From an uncultured Sphingomonadaceae bacterium (lineage in GTDB: Bacteria; Pseudomonadota; Alphaproteobacteria; Sphingomonadales; Sphingomonadaceae): 64,000 nucleotides of DNA. The DNA lies in the NCBI GenBank assembly GCA_947497455.1, contig CANMGU010000001.1, forward strand, positions 1,116,001 through 1,180,000, read 5' to 3'. A model generated the notes under the pieces. It saw nothing but the letters and a program-made list of their open reading frames with translations. It made no database searches and was not told the DNA's origin. Shown here piece by piece: positions 9,946 to 19,382 of the stretch. The position numbers were made by a program, and so were the translations under genes. Within the stretch, counting starts at the first letter, position 1; each line of letters starts with the position of its first letter.

Positions 9946-10362
9946 TCAGCTGGCTTCTGCCTCAGGATCGGACAATATGTCACCGCCACAACCTTCGCGA
10001 TAACCGACTTCGCTGACAGCAATTTTAACCGTGTCAGCATATTCGCGATCGCTCATACCATCATTGCATTTTTCACCAGAAGTTATGGTCAGCGTAATGT
10101 TGTGCTGATCGCTAAAGCCCTTCACTTCCCAACCCGTTGTGGTCCTTTTCATCCGTTGGACGGGCAGGCTGAAATCATTGGAAGCCTCCTGTGACGTGTA
10201 GACGATCTGATCATCCTTGATATCGACGGCCCAGCCCGGCTCGGTGCCAATCGCTTTATATTCCGTCAGTTCTTCTTCTGCAGCAGGTTGTTCTGGCGCA
10301 CCTTCTCCGCAGGCCGCCAGAAGCAGCGGCAATACTGGTGTAACCAATAGCATATTTTTCAT
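9946..10362 (-). CDS. lipoprotein of COG3650-like type
   Basis: Protein of 138 residues. The start at 10362 is supported by a GGGGGAGAG ribosome site; a longer frame to 10467 would overlap the neighbouring gene. A signal peptide ends in lipobox LLLAAC, so it is probably a lipoprotein. The mature part has YKAIGTEPGWAVDI and CNDGMSDREYADTV with a further Cys pair near the C-terminus (GYREGCGG). This pattern, GTEP(F/G)W followed by C-DGMSD, is that of small COG3650-like envelope proteins of unknown role. It is convergent with rmuC and downstream of the methyltransferase gene. Confidence 0.75.
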   Translation of the reverse strand: MKNMLLVTPVLPLLLAACGEGAPEQPAAEEELTEYKAIGTEPGWAVDIKDDQIVYTSQEASNDFSLPVQRMKRTTTGWEVKGFSDQHNITLTITSGEKCNDGMSDREYADTVKIAVSEVGYREGCGGDILSDPEAEAS

Positions 10363-10417
10363 GATATTCTCTCCCCCGGGACAGAATAGCATATTGATCC
10401 ATATTGCCAACTGGTGA

Positions 10418-11230
10418 TTATTTACGGCGTTGGTTGAGTACCTCATAGGCCATAACGGCGCTGGCAATTGCGGCGTTCAAGCTATCGGCTTTGCCCATCA
10501 TCGGCATTTTAACGAGCACGTCACAGGCGGCCTCATAGTCTTGCGGCAGTCCTTGCGCTTCGTTTCCGATCAAGAGGAATGTGGGTTCCTCATAACGTAC
10601 GGCCTGATAGTCCTTGTCGGTATTCAAGCTGGTTCCGACCAGCTGTCCAGCGCCGGACCGCAACCATTCGACAAAATGTGACCATGGTGCTTGCGCAATA
10701 TTCTGCGTGAAAATGGCTCCCATGCTGGCCCGGACGGCCTCCACCGAGAACGGATCCACACAATCGTCAATCAATATCAAGCCGCCGGCACCGACCGCAT
10801 CGCCGGTCCGCAAAATTGTTCCCAGATTACCCGGATCGCGAAGCGCCTGCGCGACCAGCCAGATCGGCGCTGCATTGCGGTCGAGATCTTCCAGCGGGGT
10901 CGGATGATCTTCGTAAATACCGATAATCGATTGCGGATTGGATTTGCCCGATAGCTTCGCAATAATGGCTTCGCTGGTTTCAATTACTTCGCCGCCGGCA
11001 TCAAAAGTCGCCTGTTCAATTTTCTGCGCGAGCGGATGCAGTTCAGCATCTTCCACAACGACCAGCAATTTCGGCGTTTTGCCGGCATCCAGCGCCTCGG
11101 TCAGAATGCGTAGTCCTTCCGCAAGAAAATGGCCTTCGCGCTTGCGATGTTTCTTTTCACGCAGGCTTTTCAACCGCTTAATCGTTGGGTTGGAAAAACC
11201 TGTAATCTGGCGGCGTTCAGGGGAGGGCAC
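10418..11230 (-). CDS. SpoU/TrmH-family RNA 2'-O-methyltransferase
   Basis: Protein of 270 residues starting at GTG 11230. It has an N-terminal substrate-binding segment (KRLKSLREKKHRKREGHFLAEG) and the C-terminal SPOUT knot with motifs LRDPGNLGTILRTGDAVG, LLIGNEAQGLP and MMGKADSLNAAIASAVMAYE. It therefore methylates a ribose in rRNA or tRNA using S-adenosylmethionine; the site cannot be told from sequence. It lies 5 bases after the HPr gene and is the last gene of the chvI-chvG-hprK-rapZ-EIIA-HPr run. Confidence 0.9.
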   Translation of the reverse strand: MPSPERRQITGFSNPTIKRLKSLREKKHRKREGHFLAEGLRILTEALDAGKTPKLLVVVEDAELHPLAQKIEQATFDAGGEVIETSEAIIAKLSGKSNPQSIIGIYEDHPTPLEDLDRNAAPIWLVAQALRDPGNLGTILRTGDAVGAGGLILIDDCVDPFSVEAVRASMGAIFTQNIAQAPWSHFVEWLRSGAGQLVGTSLNTDKDYQAVRYEEPTFLLIGNEAQGLPQDYEAACDVLVKMPMMGKADSLNAAIASAVMAYEVLNQRRK

Positions 11231-11235
11231 GGATA

Positions 11236-11514
11236 TCAGTCCTCGCCAAAGCCGTCGACAACCAGACCAGCGAGTTTCTCGAGCGCGCTTTCAGCCTGAT
11301 CGCCTTGGACAATAATCTCGACGCTGTCGCCTTTGGCAGCACCCAGCATCATCAGGCCCATGATTGATGTGCCTGTGACTTCGGTACCGTCCTTGCCGAC
11401 TTTTACCGACAAGCCCTCGGGCAGTTTGCTGACATAGGTGACGAATTTTGCGCTGGCCCTGGCGTGGAGCCCGCGATTGTTAGTGATGGCGACAGTTTTG
11501 CGATGCTCGCTCAC
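11236..11514 (-). CDS. HPr family phosphocarrier protein
   Basis: Protein of 92 residues. His17 in NRGLHARASAK is the site phosphorylated by enzyme I, and Ser50 in GTSIMGLMML corresponds to the regulatory serine phosphorylated by HPr kinase. The GTG start overlaps the EIIA stop (GTGA). In alphaproteobacteria this HPr belongs to a regulatory PTS (nitrogen-type or incomplete) rather than to sugar uptake. HprK and EIIA are in the same operon; no enzyme I gene is in the window. Confidence 0.95.
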   Translation of the reverse strand: MSEHRKTVAITNNRGLHARASAKFVTYVSKLPEGLSVKVGKDGTEVTGTSIMGLMMLGAAKGDSVEIIVQGDQAESALEKLAGLVVDGFGED

Positions 11515-11915
11515 GCATCGCTTCCAAGAATTTCAGACGCGACGCTGATATATTTTTGGCCAGCTTCTTTTGCAGCGGCAACAGCTTCGGAAACATCCAT
11601 GCATTTTCGGGCACCATCAAGCCGGATGAGCATCGGCAGGTTCACACCAGCGATAACCTCGACGTCGCCCCTATCCATAAGGGAAATGGCCAGATTGGAA
11701 GGCGTACCACCGAACAGGTCGGTAAGCACGATAACGCCTTTTCCATTTTGTACTTTCTTGATGCAATCCGCAATTTCATCGCGGCGTTGCTCCATATCGT
11801 CATGGGGCCCGATACAAACCGACATAATCGATTTTTGCGGACCAACAACATGTTCCATCGCGGTAATAAATTCGACAGCCAATCGGCCATGGGTAACAAG
11901 AACCAAACCGATCAT
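11511..11915 (-). CDS. PTS mannose-type EIIA component
   Basis: Protein of 134 residues with the EIIA-Man fold. His9 in LVLVTHGRLA is the phosphorylation site, and VIVLTDLFGGTPSNLA is the family signature. No EIIB/EIIC genes accompany it, so it is probably a regulatory phosphoryl acceptor of HPr, as described for the equivalent operons of rhizobia and other alphaproteobacteria. It overlaps the HPr gene by 4 bases and follows rapZ after 5 bases. Confidence 0.93.
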   Translation of the reverse strand: MIGLVLVTHGRLAVEFITAMEHVVGPQKSIMSVCIGPHDDMEQRRDEIADCIKKVQNGKGVIVLTDLFGGTPSNLAISLMDRGDVEVIAGVNLPMLIRLDGARKCMDVSEAVAAAKEAGQKYISVASEILGSDA

Positions 11916-11920
11916 CGCGA

Positions 11921-12850
11921 TTAAATACCCTTATTTCCGTTCTGGTTTTGCATGGCTTCCAGCGCTTCCATTGGCCGTGATGCCAAATTACGATGGGAGA
12001 CAGTGGGCGAAAATCCAGCGGCATGCAAGTTTTTGCTCAATGCTTCTGCGATATGTACCGATCTGTGACGCCCGCCGGTACATCCAATTCCGATATTGAC
12101 ATAGGCCTTACCCGCTTTGACATATTTGGGCAGCAGGAATTTCAGCATTTCTTCAAATTTTTCAAGTGCTTCTGCATAGGCCGGATCTTTAGAAATATAT
12201 TCCGCCACCTGTGCATCCAGTCCGGTCATGAGCTTTAAATCAGGATCCCAAAATGGATTTGATAGAAAACGGACATCGAAAAGCAGGTCAATATTGTTGG
12301 GCAAACCGCGGGAGAACCCAAAGCTGGTAATGGTGATTGTGGTGAAGTCCGAGTCCTGCAGTGCAAATTCTTCGCGGATTTGGCGTTGCAGGTCATTGGT
12401 GGATAAATCACTGGTATCGATGACATGATCGGCCCACCGCCGAAAGGGTTCAAATTGGCTGCGTTCTAGCGCAATGCCTTCCTTGGCCGGGCGGTCCAGG
12501 GCGAGGGGATGACGCCGCCGTGTCTCGCTATAACGCCGTTCCAGTTCCCCTCCTGCGCAATCCAGATAGAGCGTGGAGATCTGAAAATTTTCATTCTCCT
12601 GAAGTTTTTTTACACGTTTGATCAGTTTATCAGGATCAAATCCGCGCGTTCGACTGTCGAAGCCGAGAGCCAGGGGGGGATCAGCGTCATTGCGTGAGCT
12701 GGATGGCGGAGTGTTGAGTAAGCCTTCGACCAGTCGGATCGGAAAATTGTCGACAGTCTCCCACCCGATATCTTCGAGAGTCTTCAGGGTGGTTGTTTTT
12801 CCGGCTCCGGACAAACCGGTGATCAACAACACTTGTTTTATGTTGGCCAT
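11921..12850 (-). CDS. rapZ: RNase adapter / nucleotide-binding protein RapZ (YvcJ family)
   Basis: Protein of 309 residues. ATG 12850 is chosen over TTG 12856 because AAGGACGG is well spaced from it. Walker A GLSGAGKT is at 12-19, and the C-terminal domain has IGIGCTGGRHRSV, typical of RapZ. In E. coli RapZ directs RNase E to the GlmZ RNA in control of amino-sugar synthesis; in alphaproteobacteria its role is less defined. It sits 2 bases after hprK, a widely conserved neighbour. Confidence 0.95.
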   Translation of the reverse strand: MANIKQVLLITGLSGAGKTTTLKTLEDIGWETVDNFPIRLVEGLLNTPPSSSRNDADPPLALGFDSRTRGFDPDKLIKRVKKLQENENFQISTLYLDCAGGELERRYSETRRRHPLALDRPAKEGIALERSQFEPFRRWADHVIDTSDLSTNDLQRQIREEFALQDSDFTTITITSFGFSRGLPNNIDLLFDVRFLSNPFWDPDLKLMTGLDAQVAEYISKDPAYAEALEKFEEMLKFLLPKYVKAGKAYVNIGIGCTGGRHRSVHIAEALSKNLHAAGFSPTVSHRNLASRPMEALEAMQNQNGNKGI

Positions 12851-12852
12851 GC

Positions 12853-13287
12853 TCAACCGTCCTTTGACTTTTGCAACAGTTGTTTCAGCGCCATTTCCAC
12901 TTTGATCGGGGCGCTCGCTTCCAATGCATTCAGAGTGATTGTCGGGATCGCCATTGTCATGATTGTTTCTGTCTGGCTATCCAATGGAAAGCGTTCCGGT
13001 TTTTGTTTTAGCTGCACATGCAATGTTAGCGGAATATTCGAAACATGGTCACAGTCAAAAATACCCAATGATCGAATCTCGATTTTCCCGGCTATTTTTG
13101 CAGGCGCGTTCAAGAATATCTGGTTACCATCATCGTGAAGTTCAACATAGTCGTCACTGATCAAGATGGCTCCCCGGTCGATAAGACGTAAAGCGAGGTC
13201 TGATTTGCCCGATCCGGAGGGACCAGAAACCATAACGCCTGCGCCCTGGATAGCGACACAGCTTGCATGGCGGGTTTCCTTGGACAT
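12853..13287 (-). CDS. hprK: short HPr kinase/phosphorylase
   Basis: Protein of 144 residues. Only the C-terminal catalytic half of the Gram-positive enzyme is present, as is normal in alphaproteobacteria. Walker A GPSGSGKS is at 22-29, and LISDDYVEL and IAGKIEIRSLGI follow. It should phosphorylate Ser50 of the HPr encoded downstream. The start at 13287 shares one base with the chvG stop (TGATG), so both are translated in a coupled way. Confidence 0.94.
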   Translation of the reverse strand: MSKETRHASCVAIQGAGVMVSGPSGSGKSDLALRLIDRGAILISDDYVELHDDGNQIFLNAPAKIAGKIEIRSLGIFDCDHVSNIPLTLHVQLKQKPERFPLDSQTETIMTMAIPTITLNALEASAPIKVEMALKQLLQKSKDG

Positions 13288-14888
13288 CAAGCCGCTGTCC
13301 CTCGGGCAGCCTTTGGTAAACGTATCTCAAAGCAGCCGCCTTGTTGCCCGTCGGGTCGGTCGATTGCCTCGATTGTGCCTTCATGGCCTTCGATGATGGT
13401 CTTGGCTATCGCAAGGCCAAGCCCGCTATTCTTGCCAAAGGCTTCGCCTGCCGGTCGATCCGAATGGAAACGCTTGAACACATTCTTGCGTTGTTCGGGG
13501 GTTATGCCCGGACCTTGATCAGATATCTGAATCACCACTTCACTGGCATCCAGAGTTGCGAGTATTTCAATCAACCCATCTGGTGGAGAAAAGGATACCG
13601 CATTGTCGAGTATATTGCTGAATACGCGTTCGAGTCGGTCATCATCACCCATCACTATGGCAACGCCCCGACCAGGTCGGGCAAACGCTATTTTTGCGCT
13701 TTCATTCGTGTCTCGTTGTTCTCGAGCTGCAAGCAGCTGGTCCAGCATTTTTCCGATATCGACCTGCTGAAATTTTGCGCGCGCCAATTCGGCATCAACC
13801 CGCGAGGCCTCTGAAATGTCGTTGATCAGTCGGTCAATCCGCCGGACGTCATCATTGGCGACATCCAGAAGCTGCCGCCGTAAATCAGGGTCATCAACGC
13901 GGTCGAGGCCTTCCAGTGCCGATCGCAGAGATGCAAGAGGATTTTTGATTTCATGGCTGACATCGGCGGCAAAGGCTTCGGTGGCATCAATGCGGTAGCT
14001 TAATGCACCGCTCATATCGGCGAGTGCACGGGCCAGCTGGCCGATTTCATCGCGCCGGTCGGGCATGCGTGGCACGGTTATTTCCGGCGCCCGGCCAAGG
14101 CGTACACGGACGGCAGCCCGTGCCAGCTTCCTGATCGGCGTTACAATGGTGCGCGCCAGGAATAAGGACAGCAAAACAGACACTATTGCGGTGAGAAAAA
14201 TGACCAGGACGACATTGGACCGCTCGGCACGAACAATCCGGGTGATATCTCGCGCATTGCTGGTAAGCAGCAGGATATGATCGGTGCTTGGCAAATGGGA
14301 GGCCGCGATAATCACAGGTGTGCGGTCGGGAGCATAGCGCACCGCACTATTGGGCTGCGTATTAATGGCAAGCAATTTCAATTCTGGCCAGGCAGAGACC
14401 GTGTCCATGTCAGGTTCTGCAAAGGCGGTGATTGGCTTGCTGAGCACGATGAATTCAATGGCCTGGTCGAGCATCCGGGCGACATCCTTCTGCCAGGGCT
14501 GGGCTTCCGGATCCCTAAGTTCATAGGTTGGCTCGGCAAGATCAAAACTGTCGATAACTTTGGCGCCGCTTTGATCATAGAGCCGCAGCCGACCATCCAG
14601 ATGTGTGGCGAAATCGGTAATCAGATCCTCGCGATTGGTCTCTGTCTGCAGGTTAAGCGCGTCGCTGATAATTTGGGTTTGAAGGCGGGCCTGGCTGAGC
14701 CGTTCGGCAGTAAGTTCATCCCGGTAATTGTCGAGATAGAACAGGCTGCCCGCCAACAGCGCAATGGCAAGAATGTTCACGGCCAGAATCCGGGTTGTCA
14801 GCGACAGCCGGGCAGACCAGCGCAGGGACAGTTCGGGATCGTCCTTGGCGTCCTCAGATTTACTCGTTGTAGCGATAACCGGCTCCAT
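13287..14888 (-). CDS. chvG: sensor histidine kinase ChvG (ExoS)
   Basis: About 533 residues from ATG 14888, which overlaps chvI by 29 bases; ATG 14906 is an alternative. Two membrane segments (about 34-52, and a second near [20 protein letters not shown]) bracket a periplasmic domain of about 160 residues, followed by HAMP, HisKA with His312 in [10 protein letters not shown], and the ATPase domain ([22 protein letters not shown]). ChvG senses acidity or envelope stress in rhizobia and signals through ChvI. It heads the co-transcribed hprK-rapZ-EIIA-HPr block. Confidence 0.93.
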   Translation of the reverse strand: MEPVIATTSKSEDAKDDPELSLRWSARLSLTTRILAVNILAIALLAGSLFYLDNYRDELTAERLSQARLQTQIISDALNLQTETNREDLITDFATHLDGRLRLYDQSGAKVIDSFDLAEPTYELRDPEAQPWQKDVARMLDQAIEFIVLSKPITAFAEPDMDTVSAWPELKLLAINTQPNSAVRYAPDRTPVIIAASHLPSTDHILLLTSNARDITRIVRAERSNVVLVIFLTAIVSVLLSLFLARTIVTPIRKLARAAVRVRLGRAPEITVPRMPDRRDEIGQLARALADMSGALSYRIDATEAFAADVSHEIKNPLASLRSALEGLDRVDDPDLRRQLLDVANDDVRRIDRLINDISEASRVDAELARAKFQQVDIGKMLDQLLAAREQRDTNESAKIAFARPGRGVAIVMGDDDRLERVFSNILDNAVSFSPPDGLIEILATLDASEVVIQISDQGPGITPEQRKNVFKRFHSDRPAGEAFGKNSGLGLAIAKTIIEGHEGTIEAIDRPDGQQGGCFEIRLPKAARGTAA

Positions 14889-15564
14889 AGAGCGTATCAA
14901 TGGCATCAAATTCGGGATCTACTTCGCGGAATTTCCGGCGCAAGCGCTTTATGTGGCTGTCGATAGTCCGGTCATCGACATAGACGTCATCCTGATAGGC
15001 CGCGTCCATCAGCTGGTTACGGCTTTTAACCACGCCTGGGCGGTTGGCGAGCGTTTCCAAAATCATGAACTCGGTTACCGTCAACGTTACAGTGTCGCCG
15101 TTCCATCTGACCAGATGGCGGGCAGGGTCCATTTGTAATCCGCCGCGGATCAGTGGTTCCAAGCCTTCGGTATCCGCTTCTTCATCCGATAATTTGACCA
15201 GTTCAGCCCGGCGCAGAATCGATTTGACGCGGGCAATGAGCAAGCGCTGGGAAAAGGGTTTCTTGATATAATCATCTGCCCCCATGGCCAAACCAAGAGC
15301 TTCATCCAGCTCTTCGTCTTTGGAAGTCAGAAAAATAACTGGCAAATTACTCTTTTCCCGAACCCTGCGAAGCAGTTCCAGGCCATCCATTTTGGGCATT
15401 TTGATATCAAATATGCCAAGGTCGGGCGGATTGTCGAGAATAGCTTGCAACGCTGCTTCGCTGTCAGAATAAACCCGCGTTACATAGCCTTCCGCCTGCA
15501 TCGCGATGGATACGGACGTCAATATGTTTCTATCATCGTCAACAAGAGCAATATTCGCAGCCAT
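14860..15564 (-). CDS. chvI: response regulator ChvI
   Basis: Protein of 234 residues of OmpR/PhoB type. The receiver domain has acidic pocket VDDD (8-11), phospho-acceptor Asp53 in [11 protein letters not shown], and Lys in FLTSKDEE. The C-terminal winged helix carries RNQLMDAAY and [16 protein letters not shown]. It is the first gene of a minus-strand operon and divergent from pckA, a synteny shared with rhizobia, where ChvI and central carbon metabolism are linked. The 15565-15827 intergenic region contains an 18-bp near-palindrome that could be an operator. Confidence 0.95.
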   Translation of the reverse strand: MAANIALVDDDRNILTSVSIAMQAEGYVTRVYSDSEAALQAILDNPPDLGIFDIKMPKMDGLELLRRVREKSNLPVIFLTSKDEELDEALGLAMGADDYIKKPFSQRLLIARVKSILRRAELVKLSDEEADTEGLEPLIRGGLQMDPARHLVRWNGDTVTLTVTEFMILETLANRPGVVKSRNQLMDAAYQDDVYVDDRTIDSHIKRLRRKFREVDPEFDAIDTLYGAGYRYNE

Positions 15565-15633
15565 CTAAAGCACTATCCTGATTATCATTTGCAAAAAATA
15601 ATTCGTGTTCGACCTAATTCAAGCGACGCGCCT

Positions 15634-15651
15634 GCACAAGCATGCATGTGC
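15634..15651. promoter_or_regulatory. near-palindrome between chvI and pckA
   Basis: GCACAAGCATGCATGTGC is a palindrome with one mismatched pair around the perfect core GCATGC. It lies 70 bases before the chvI start and 177 bases before the pckA start in the divergent intergenic region. It may be an operator for ChvI or a carbon regulator; no sequence evidence names the protein. The rest of the region (15565-15827) has no gene. Confidence 0.4.
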
Positions 15652-15827
15652 CTGTGCGGCGGACTTCTGTAAATGACCATCGTTGTCATTTTTCCCATAT
15701 CGAAACAGACCGAATTTCAAGGCAATCTGTGAATTTGACCGACTCGTTATGGTACGATAAGCGCCAGCACAAACTTGCCGAATCCGGCAAACAACCATTC
15801 CTAATTTCAAGCCTTAGGGGAATAATC

Positions 15828-17423
15828 GTGCCACAAGTTTCGTCTGTAACGTTAAATGATCAGGGCTTTGCCACCGCGGCAGAGCAACATTGGAATCTCG
15901 GCGCGCCCGCTTTGGTTGAAGCTGCCGTGTCCCGGGGCGAAGGACATCTGGCTAAAGACGGCCCCCTAGTGGTCGAGACTGGTAAGCATACCGGCCGTTC
16001 GGCCAATGACAAATTCATCGTCCGTGATGGTGAGACAGAAGACAGCGTATGGTGGGGTAAAACCAATGTCGGAATGACGCCGGAACATTTTGCCGCGCTG
16101 AAGGAAGATTTCTTGAAAGCCCTTGGTGAGAAAGAAACTGTGTTTGTGCAGGATCTTTTTGGTGGTTCGCAACCAGAGCACCGTGTCAATGTTCGGGTGA
16201 TCAATGAACTGGCCTGGCACAATCTGTTCATCCGCACGATGCTGGTTCGCCCAACCAGTGACGAACTGGCCGGATTTGCGCCAGAATATACGATTATTGA
16301 CTTGCCGAGCTTCAAGGCTGACCCAGAGCGTCATGGGACGCGCAGTGAAACGGTTATCGCCGTGAACCTGACCGAGAAGCTCATTCTGATCGGTGGCACC
16401 GCTTATGCTGGCGAGATGAAGAAATCTGTGTTCGGATTGCTCAACTATCTGCTGCCACTGGATTCCGTCATGCCGATGCACTGCTCGGCCAATATGGGAC
16501 CGGAAGGCGATACAGCGATTTTCTTTGGTCTGTCCGGTACTGGCAAAACAACATTGTCAGCCGATGCCAGCCGCACCTTGATCGGCGATGATGAGCATGG
16601 CTGGTCCGATACCGCGGTATTCAACTTCGAGGGCGGCTGTTACGCCAAGATGATCCGCCTGTCAGAAGAGGCAGAGCCGGAAATTTATGCGACTACCCGC
16701 CGTTTCGGCACGGTGTTGGAAAATGTTGTCATGGACCCGGAGACTCGGGAACTTGATTTTGACGATAACAGCAAGGCGGAAAATACCCGCGGCGCATATC
16801 CGATCGACTATATTCCCAATACATCTGAAAAGAATATGGGGCCGGTTCCCAAGAATATCATCATGCTAACAGCCGATGCTTTCGGCATTTTGCCGCCAAT
16901 TTCTCGCCTGACTCCGGAACAAGCCATGTATCACTTCCTGTCCGGTTACACCGCGAAGGTCGCTGGTACAGAAATTGGCGTTACCGAGCCGGAAGCGACT
17001 TTCTCGACCTGTTTCGGTGCGCCGTTCATGCCCCGTCATCCTTCGGTTTACGGCAATCTGCTAAAAGAACGCATCGCCAAAGGCGGCGTCCGTTGCTGGT
17101 TGGTCAATACCGGTTGGACCGGCGGTAAATATGGCGAAGGCAATCGTATGCCGATCAAGGCTACGCGGGCTCTTTTGAATGCGGCTCTGGATGGAAGTCT
17201 GAACGACGGTGAATTCCGTAGCGACGACAATTTCGGCTTTGACGTGCCGGTGTCGGTACCTGGCGTAGACAGCGCGATCCTTGATCCGCGTTCGACATGG
17301 TCAGACACAGCCGCCTATGACGAAACGGCCCAGAAGCTGGTGAAATTGTTTATCGATAACTTCGAGCAGTTTGCTGAGCATGTCGACCAGAATGTACGGG
17401 AAGCGGCACCAACAGCGGCGTAA
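15828..17423 (+). CDS. pckA: phosphoenolpyruvate carboxykinase (ATP)
   Basis: Protein of 531 residues that converts oxaloacetate and ATP to phosphoenolpyruvate, the entry step of gluconeogenesis. GTG 15828 is chosen as start because AGGGGAA lies 7 bases upstream and length then fits the family; the frame is open further upstream without a ribosome site. Kinase-1a P-loop [15 protein letters not shown], kinase-2 [19 protein letters not shown] and the adenine-binding [10 protein letters not shown] region are present. Divergent from chvI-chvG. Confidence 0.96.
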   Translation: MPQVSSVTLNDQGFATAAEQHWNLGAPALVEAAVSRGEGHLAKDGPLVVETGKHTGRSANDKFIVRDGETEDSVWWGKTNVGMTPEHFAALKEDFLKALGEKETVFVQDLFGGSQPEHRVNVRVINELAWHNLFIRTMLVRPTSDELAGFAPEYTIIDLPSFKADPERHGTRSETVIAVNLTEKLILIGGTAYAGEMKKSVFGLLNYLLPLDSVMPMHCSANMGPEGDTAIFFGLSGTGKTTLSADASRTLIGDDEHGWSDTAVFNFEGGCYAKMIRLSEEAEPEIYATTRRFGTVLENVVMDPETRELDFDDNSKAENTRGAYPIDYIPNTSEKNMGPVPKNIIMLTADAFGILPPISRLTPEQAMYHFLSGYTAKVAGTEIGVTEPEATFSTCFGAPFMPRHPSVYGNLLKERIAKGGVRCWLVNTGWTGGKYGEGNRMPIKATRALLNAALDGSLNDGEFRSDDNFGFDVPVSVPGVDSAILDPRSTWSDTAAYDETAQKLVKLFIDNFEQFAEHVDQNVREAAPTAA

Positions 17424-17437
17424 ACCCAAATTTGCGA

Positions 17438-18190
17438 CTAGTGCAATTGTCGTGGATCATCTGCGACAATTGCAATGTCGACAATCTGTCCATTATTTCG
17501 CGGTGTGAACGATAGCCTTTCGCCAGCAACCAATCCGTTGGTTTCGACTGGTCGTTCAATTTTGCCATCAGTGGCAATATCATGTGCAAGGCGCACCAAT
17601 CGCCTGACCACTTCGTTCGAAGGAAGGTCCGCGGGGGCGCTCAGCCTTATTTCCTGATCGGAAAAATAGGACAGGCCAGATGTCTGGAAAACATGGTCGC
17701 GGGTTTCCGAAATGGCGATTTGCGCCAATACCGGAAATGGGCCGCCCGCCATATAGTGGTCGGTAGCTCCGGCAAAATATTCAAACCCGATATTCAGTCC
17801 TGCCGGTCGCCAAATCACACTGTTGGCATGGACAGATTGACCGACATACCGCGCCAGTTGCAACAAGGCCCGATTGACGGTCTCATCATGCTTGGCAGAG
17901 CTTATATGTTCGCCCAACGCGATTGCGATCCCGGACAAGACCGTGTCAGGTGATTTGCAGAATATGTGATCGCAATCGGTTATGGCGATGGTCTGCGCTA
18001 CTTCATCGGCGCTCTGGAGAAGGATGGTGAATGTCATGCCGGCGATTATTGCAGCCCATCCGTCGAGATCCTGATGCCTGAACCGGGAAAGGCTAATGAT
18101 TTGCGATGCCTCTTCCGATAATTTAAGGTCGGTCAGCCGAAACGACGGCGGTAGGTCAGCCAAGATCAACAGGGGGGAATCGCTTTGCAC
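17438..18190 (-). CDS. conserved protein, possibly DUF4261-like
   Basis: Predicted soluble protein of 250 residues, GTG start at 18190 with only a weak ribosome site, so the start is uncertain. No catalytic motif is recognised. The central region (TSGLSYFSDQEIRL) faintly resembles DUF4261 proteins, but I would not rely on it. No signal peptide or membrane segment. Convergent with pckA, 14 bases from its stop. A perfect 11-bp inverted repeat (17442-17474) lies in its last codons. Confidence 0.6.
   Translation of the reverse strand: MQSDSPLLILADLPPSFRLTDLKLSEEASQIISLSRFRHQDLDGWAAIIAGMTFTILLQSADEVAQTIAITDCDHIFCKSPDTVLSGIAIALGEHISSAKHDETVNRALLQLARYVGQSVHANSVIWRPAGLNIGFEYFAGATDHYMAGGPFPVLAQIAISETRDHVFQTSGLSYFSDQEIRLSAPADLPSNEVVRRLVRLAHDIATDGKIERPVETNGLVAGERLSFTPRNNGQIVDIAIVADDPRQLH
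17442..17474. other. perfect 11-bp inverted repeat at the pckA / 17438 gene junction
   Basis: TGCAATTGTCG (17442-17452) and CGACAATTGCA (17464-17474) are exact inverted repeats with an 11-base spacer. It starts 18 bases after the pckA stop and is within the end of the convergent gene. No T-run follows on either strand, so it may be a 3'-end mRNA structure rather than an intrinsic terminator. Confidence 0.45.
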
Positions 18191-18362
18191 CGCCCGTTCT
18201 TATCTGTTTTCCGATAAAATTGATATGTTCTTTTTATGTTCTAATGTTGCTTCCGTTTCCATTCGCCTGGAGACTGGTCGCGAAGGCGGTCAGCTCATCA
18301 CTACAATCGCAACTTGATATCGGTGCATTATGACGGCAATATTTGGGCGAAGGAGTTGATCA

Positions 18363-18575
18363 TTGGCTGACTGGATATTGTCTGTATTGATGCTCGCCGG
18401 TGCAGGGTTGCTGGCTGGCGGAATCTATCTCATCCGCACAGGCAAAAACAAGAAACAAGGCGTGCTCATGCTGATTGCCGCCGCTGTTATGTTTGCCAAT
18501 GTCGCCATTTGGACTGTGCCCACGCCGAATGCACCGACAGGTGGCGGAATTGCGATTCCAGACAATCCCGGCTGA
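18363..18575 (+). CDS. small two-helix membrane protein
   Basis: Protein of 70 residues. TTG start is supported by AAGGAG 7 bases upstream. Two hydrophobic segments (about 4-24 and 34-51) are separated by a basic loop RTGKNKKQ, followed by a Pro/Gly-rich tail. No family is recognised. It is convergent with the alpha/beta hydrolase gene, 4 bases apart. The 18191-18362 region upstream shows no other gene. Confidence 0.7.
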   Translation: MADWILSVLMLAGAGLLAGGIYLIRTGKNKKQGVLMLIAAAVMFANVAIWTVPTPNAPTGGGIAIPDNPG

Positions 18576-18579
18576 AGAC

Positions 18580-19236
18580 TTATTTGATCGGTGAATCCGG
18601 GGCGAGACGCATGTCGAGATAATTATCGACCGATCCCATCAGCAGCTCCATTTCATTTTCATAGAAATGATTGGCCCGCGGAATTTCATCATGATGAATC
18701 GTGATATGTTTCTGGGTCCGCAGCTTGTCGACAAGTTTCTGAACTGCAACCGGTGTTACAACTTCGTCATTCACACCCTGAATGATAATCCCGGAGGATG
18801 GGCAGGGAGCGAGGAAGTTGAAATCATACATATTGGCCGGCGGAGATACGGAAATAAATCCGCGGACCTCTGGGCGGCGCATCAACAGCTGCATGCCGAT
18901 CCAGGCGCCAAAGCTATAGCCTGCAATCCACGTGGTCTGCGCTTCGGGATGGATGCTCTGCACCCAATCGAGCGCCGAGGCCGCATCGGAAAGTTCGCCG
19001 ATACCATTGTCAAACGTGCCTTGCGACCGGCCCACACCGCGGAAATTGAATCGCAGCGTTGCGAAGCCGCGCCGTACGAATGTCTTGTACATCGCTTGCG
19101 TGATGCGATCATTCATCGTGCCGCCTGCTTGCGGGTGCGGGTGCAGGATCATCGCAACCGGCGCGCGGTCACGTGGTCCGGGGCTAAAACGGCCTTCGAG
19201 GCGTCCTTCGGGTCCGGTAAAAATTACGTCAGGCAT
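18580..19236 (-). CDS. alpha/beta hydrolase (COG2945 type)
   Basis: Protein of 218 residues. Nucleophile elbow GYSFGAW, early HPHPQAGGTMNDR, RFNFRGVGRSQG and a late catalytic His in RANHFYENE fit the short alpha/beta hydrolase family COG2945. The substrate is unknown. Cytoplasmic, no signal peptide. It is divergent from the cysteine desulfurase cluster, with a 146-base gap in which no regulatory motif could be recognised. Confidence 0.88.
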   Translation of the reverse strand: MPDVIFTGPEGRLEGRFSPGPRDRAPVAMILHPHPQAGGTMNDRITQAMYKTFVRRGFATLRFNFRGVGRSQGTFDNGIGELSDAASALDWVQSIHPEAQTTWIAGYSFGAWIGMQLLMRRPEVRGFISVSPPANMYDFNFLAPCPSSGIIIQGVNDEVVTPVAVQKLVDKLRTQKHITIHHDEIPRANHFYENEMELLMGSVDNYLDMRLAPDSPIK

Positions 19237-19382
19237 GGCTTTTTCAATTCTATGGTCAAGATTAAAATTTGAATGGCGTCAAAAGGCAGATTAGCTTTTG
19301 CGCTGAATGAAGCGTCTATATAGAGAGAGTGAAATAATCCGCAACTCAATCCCGCAATTGTCAAAGGGTTTAGCCTAGCAAA

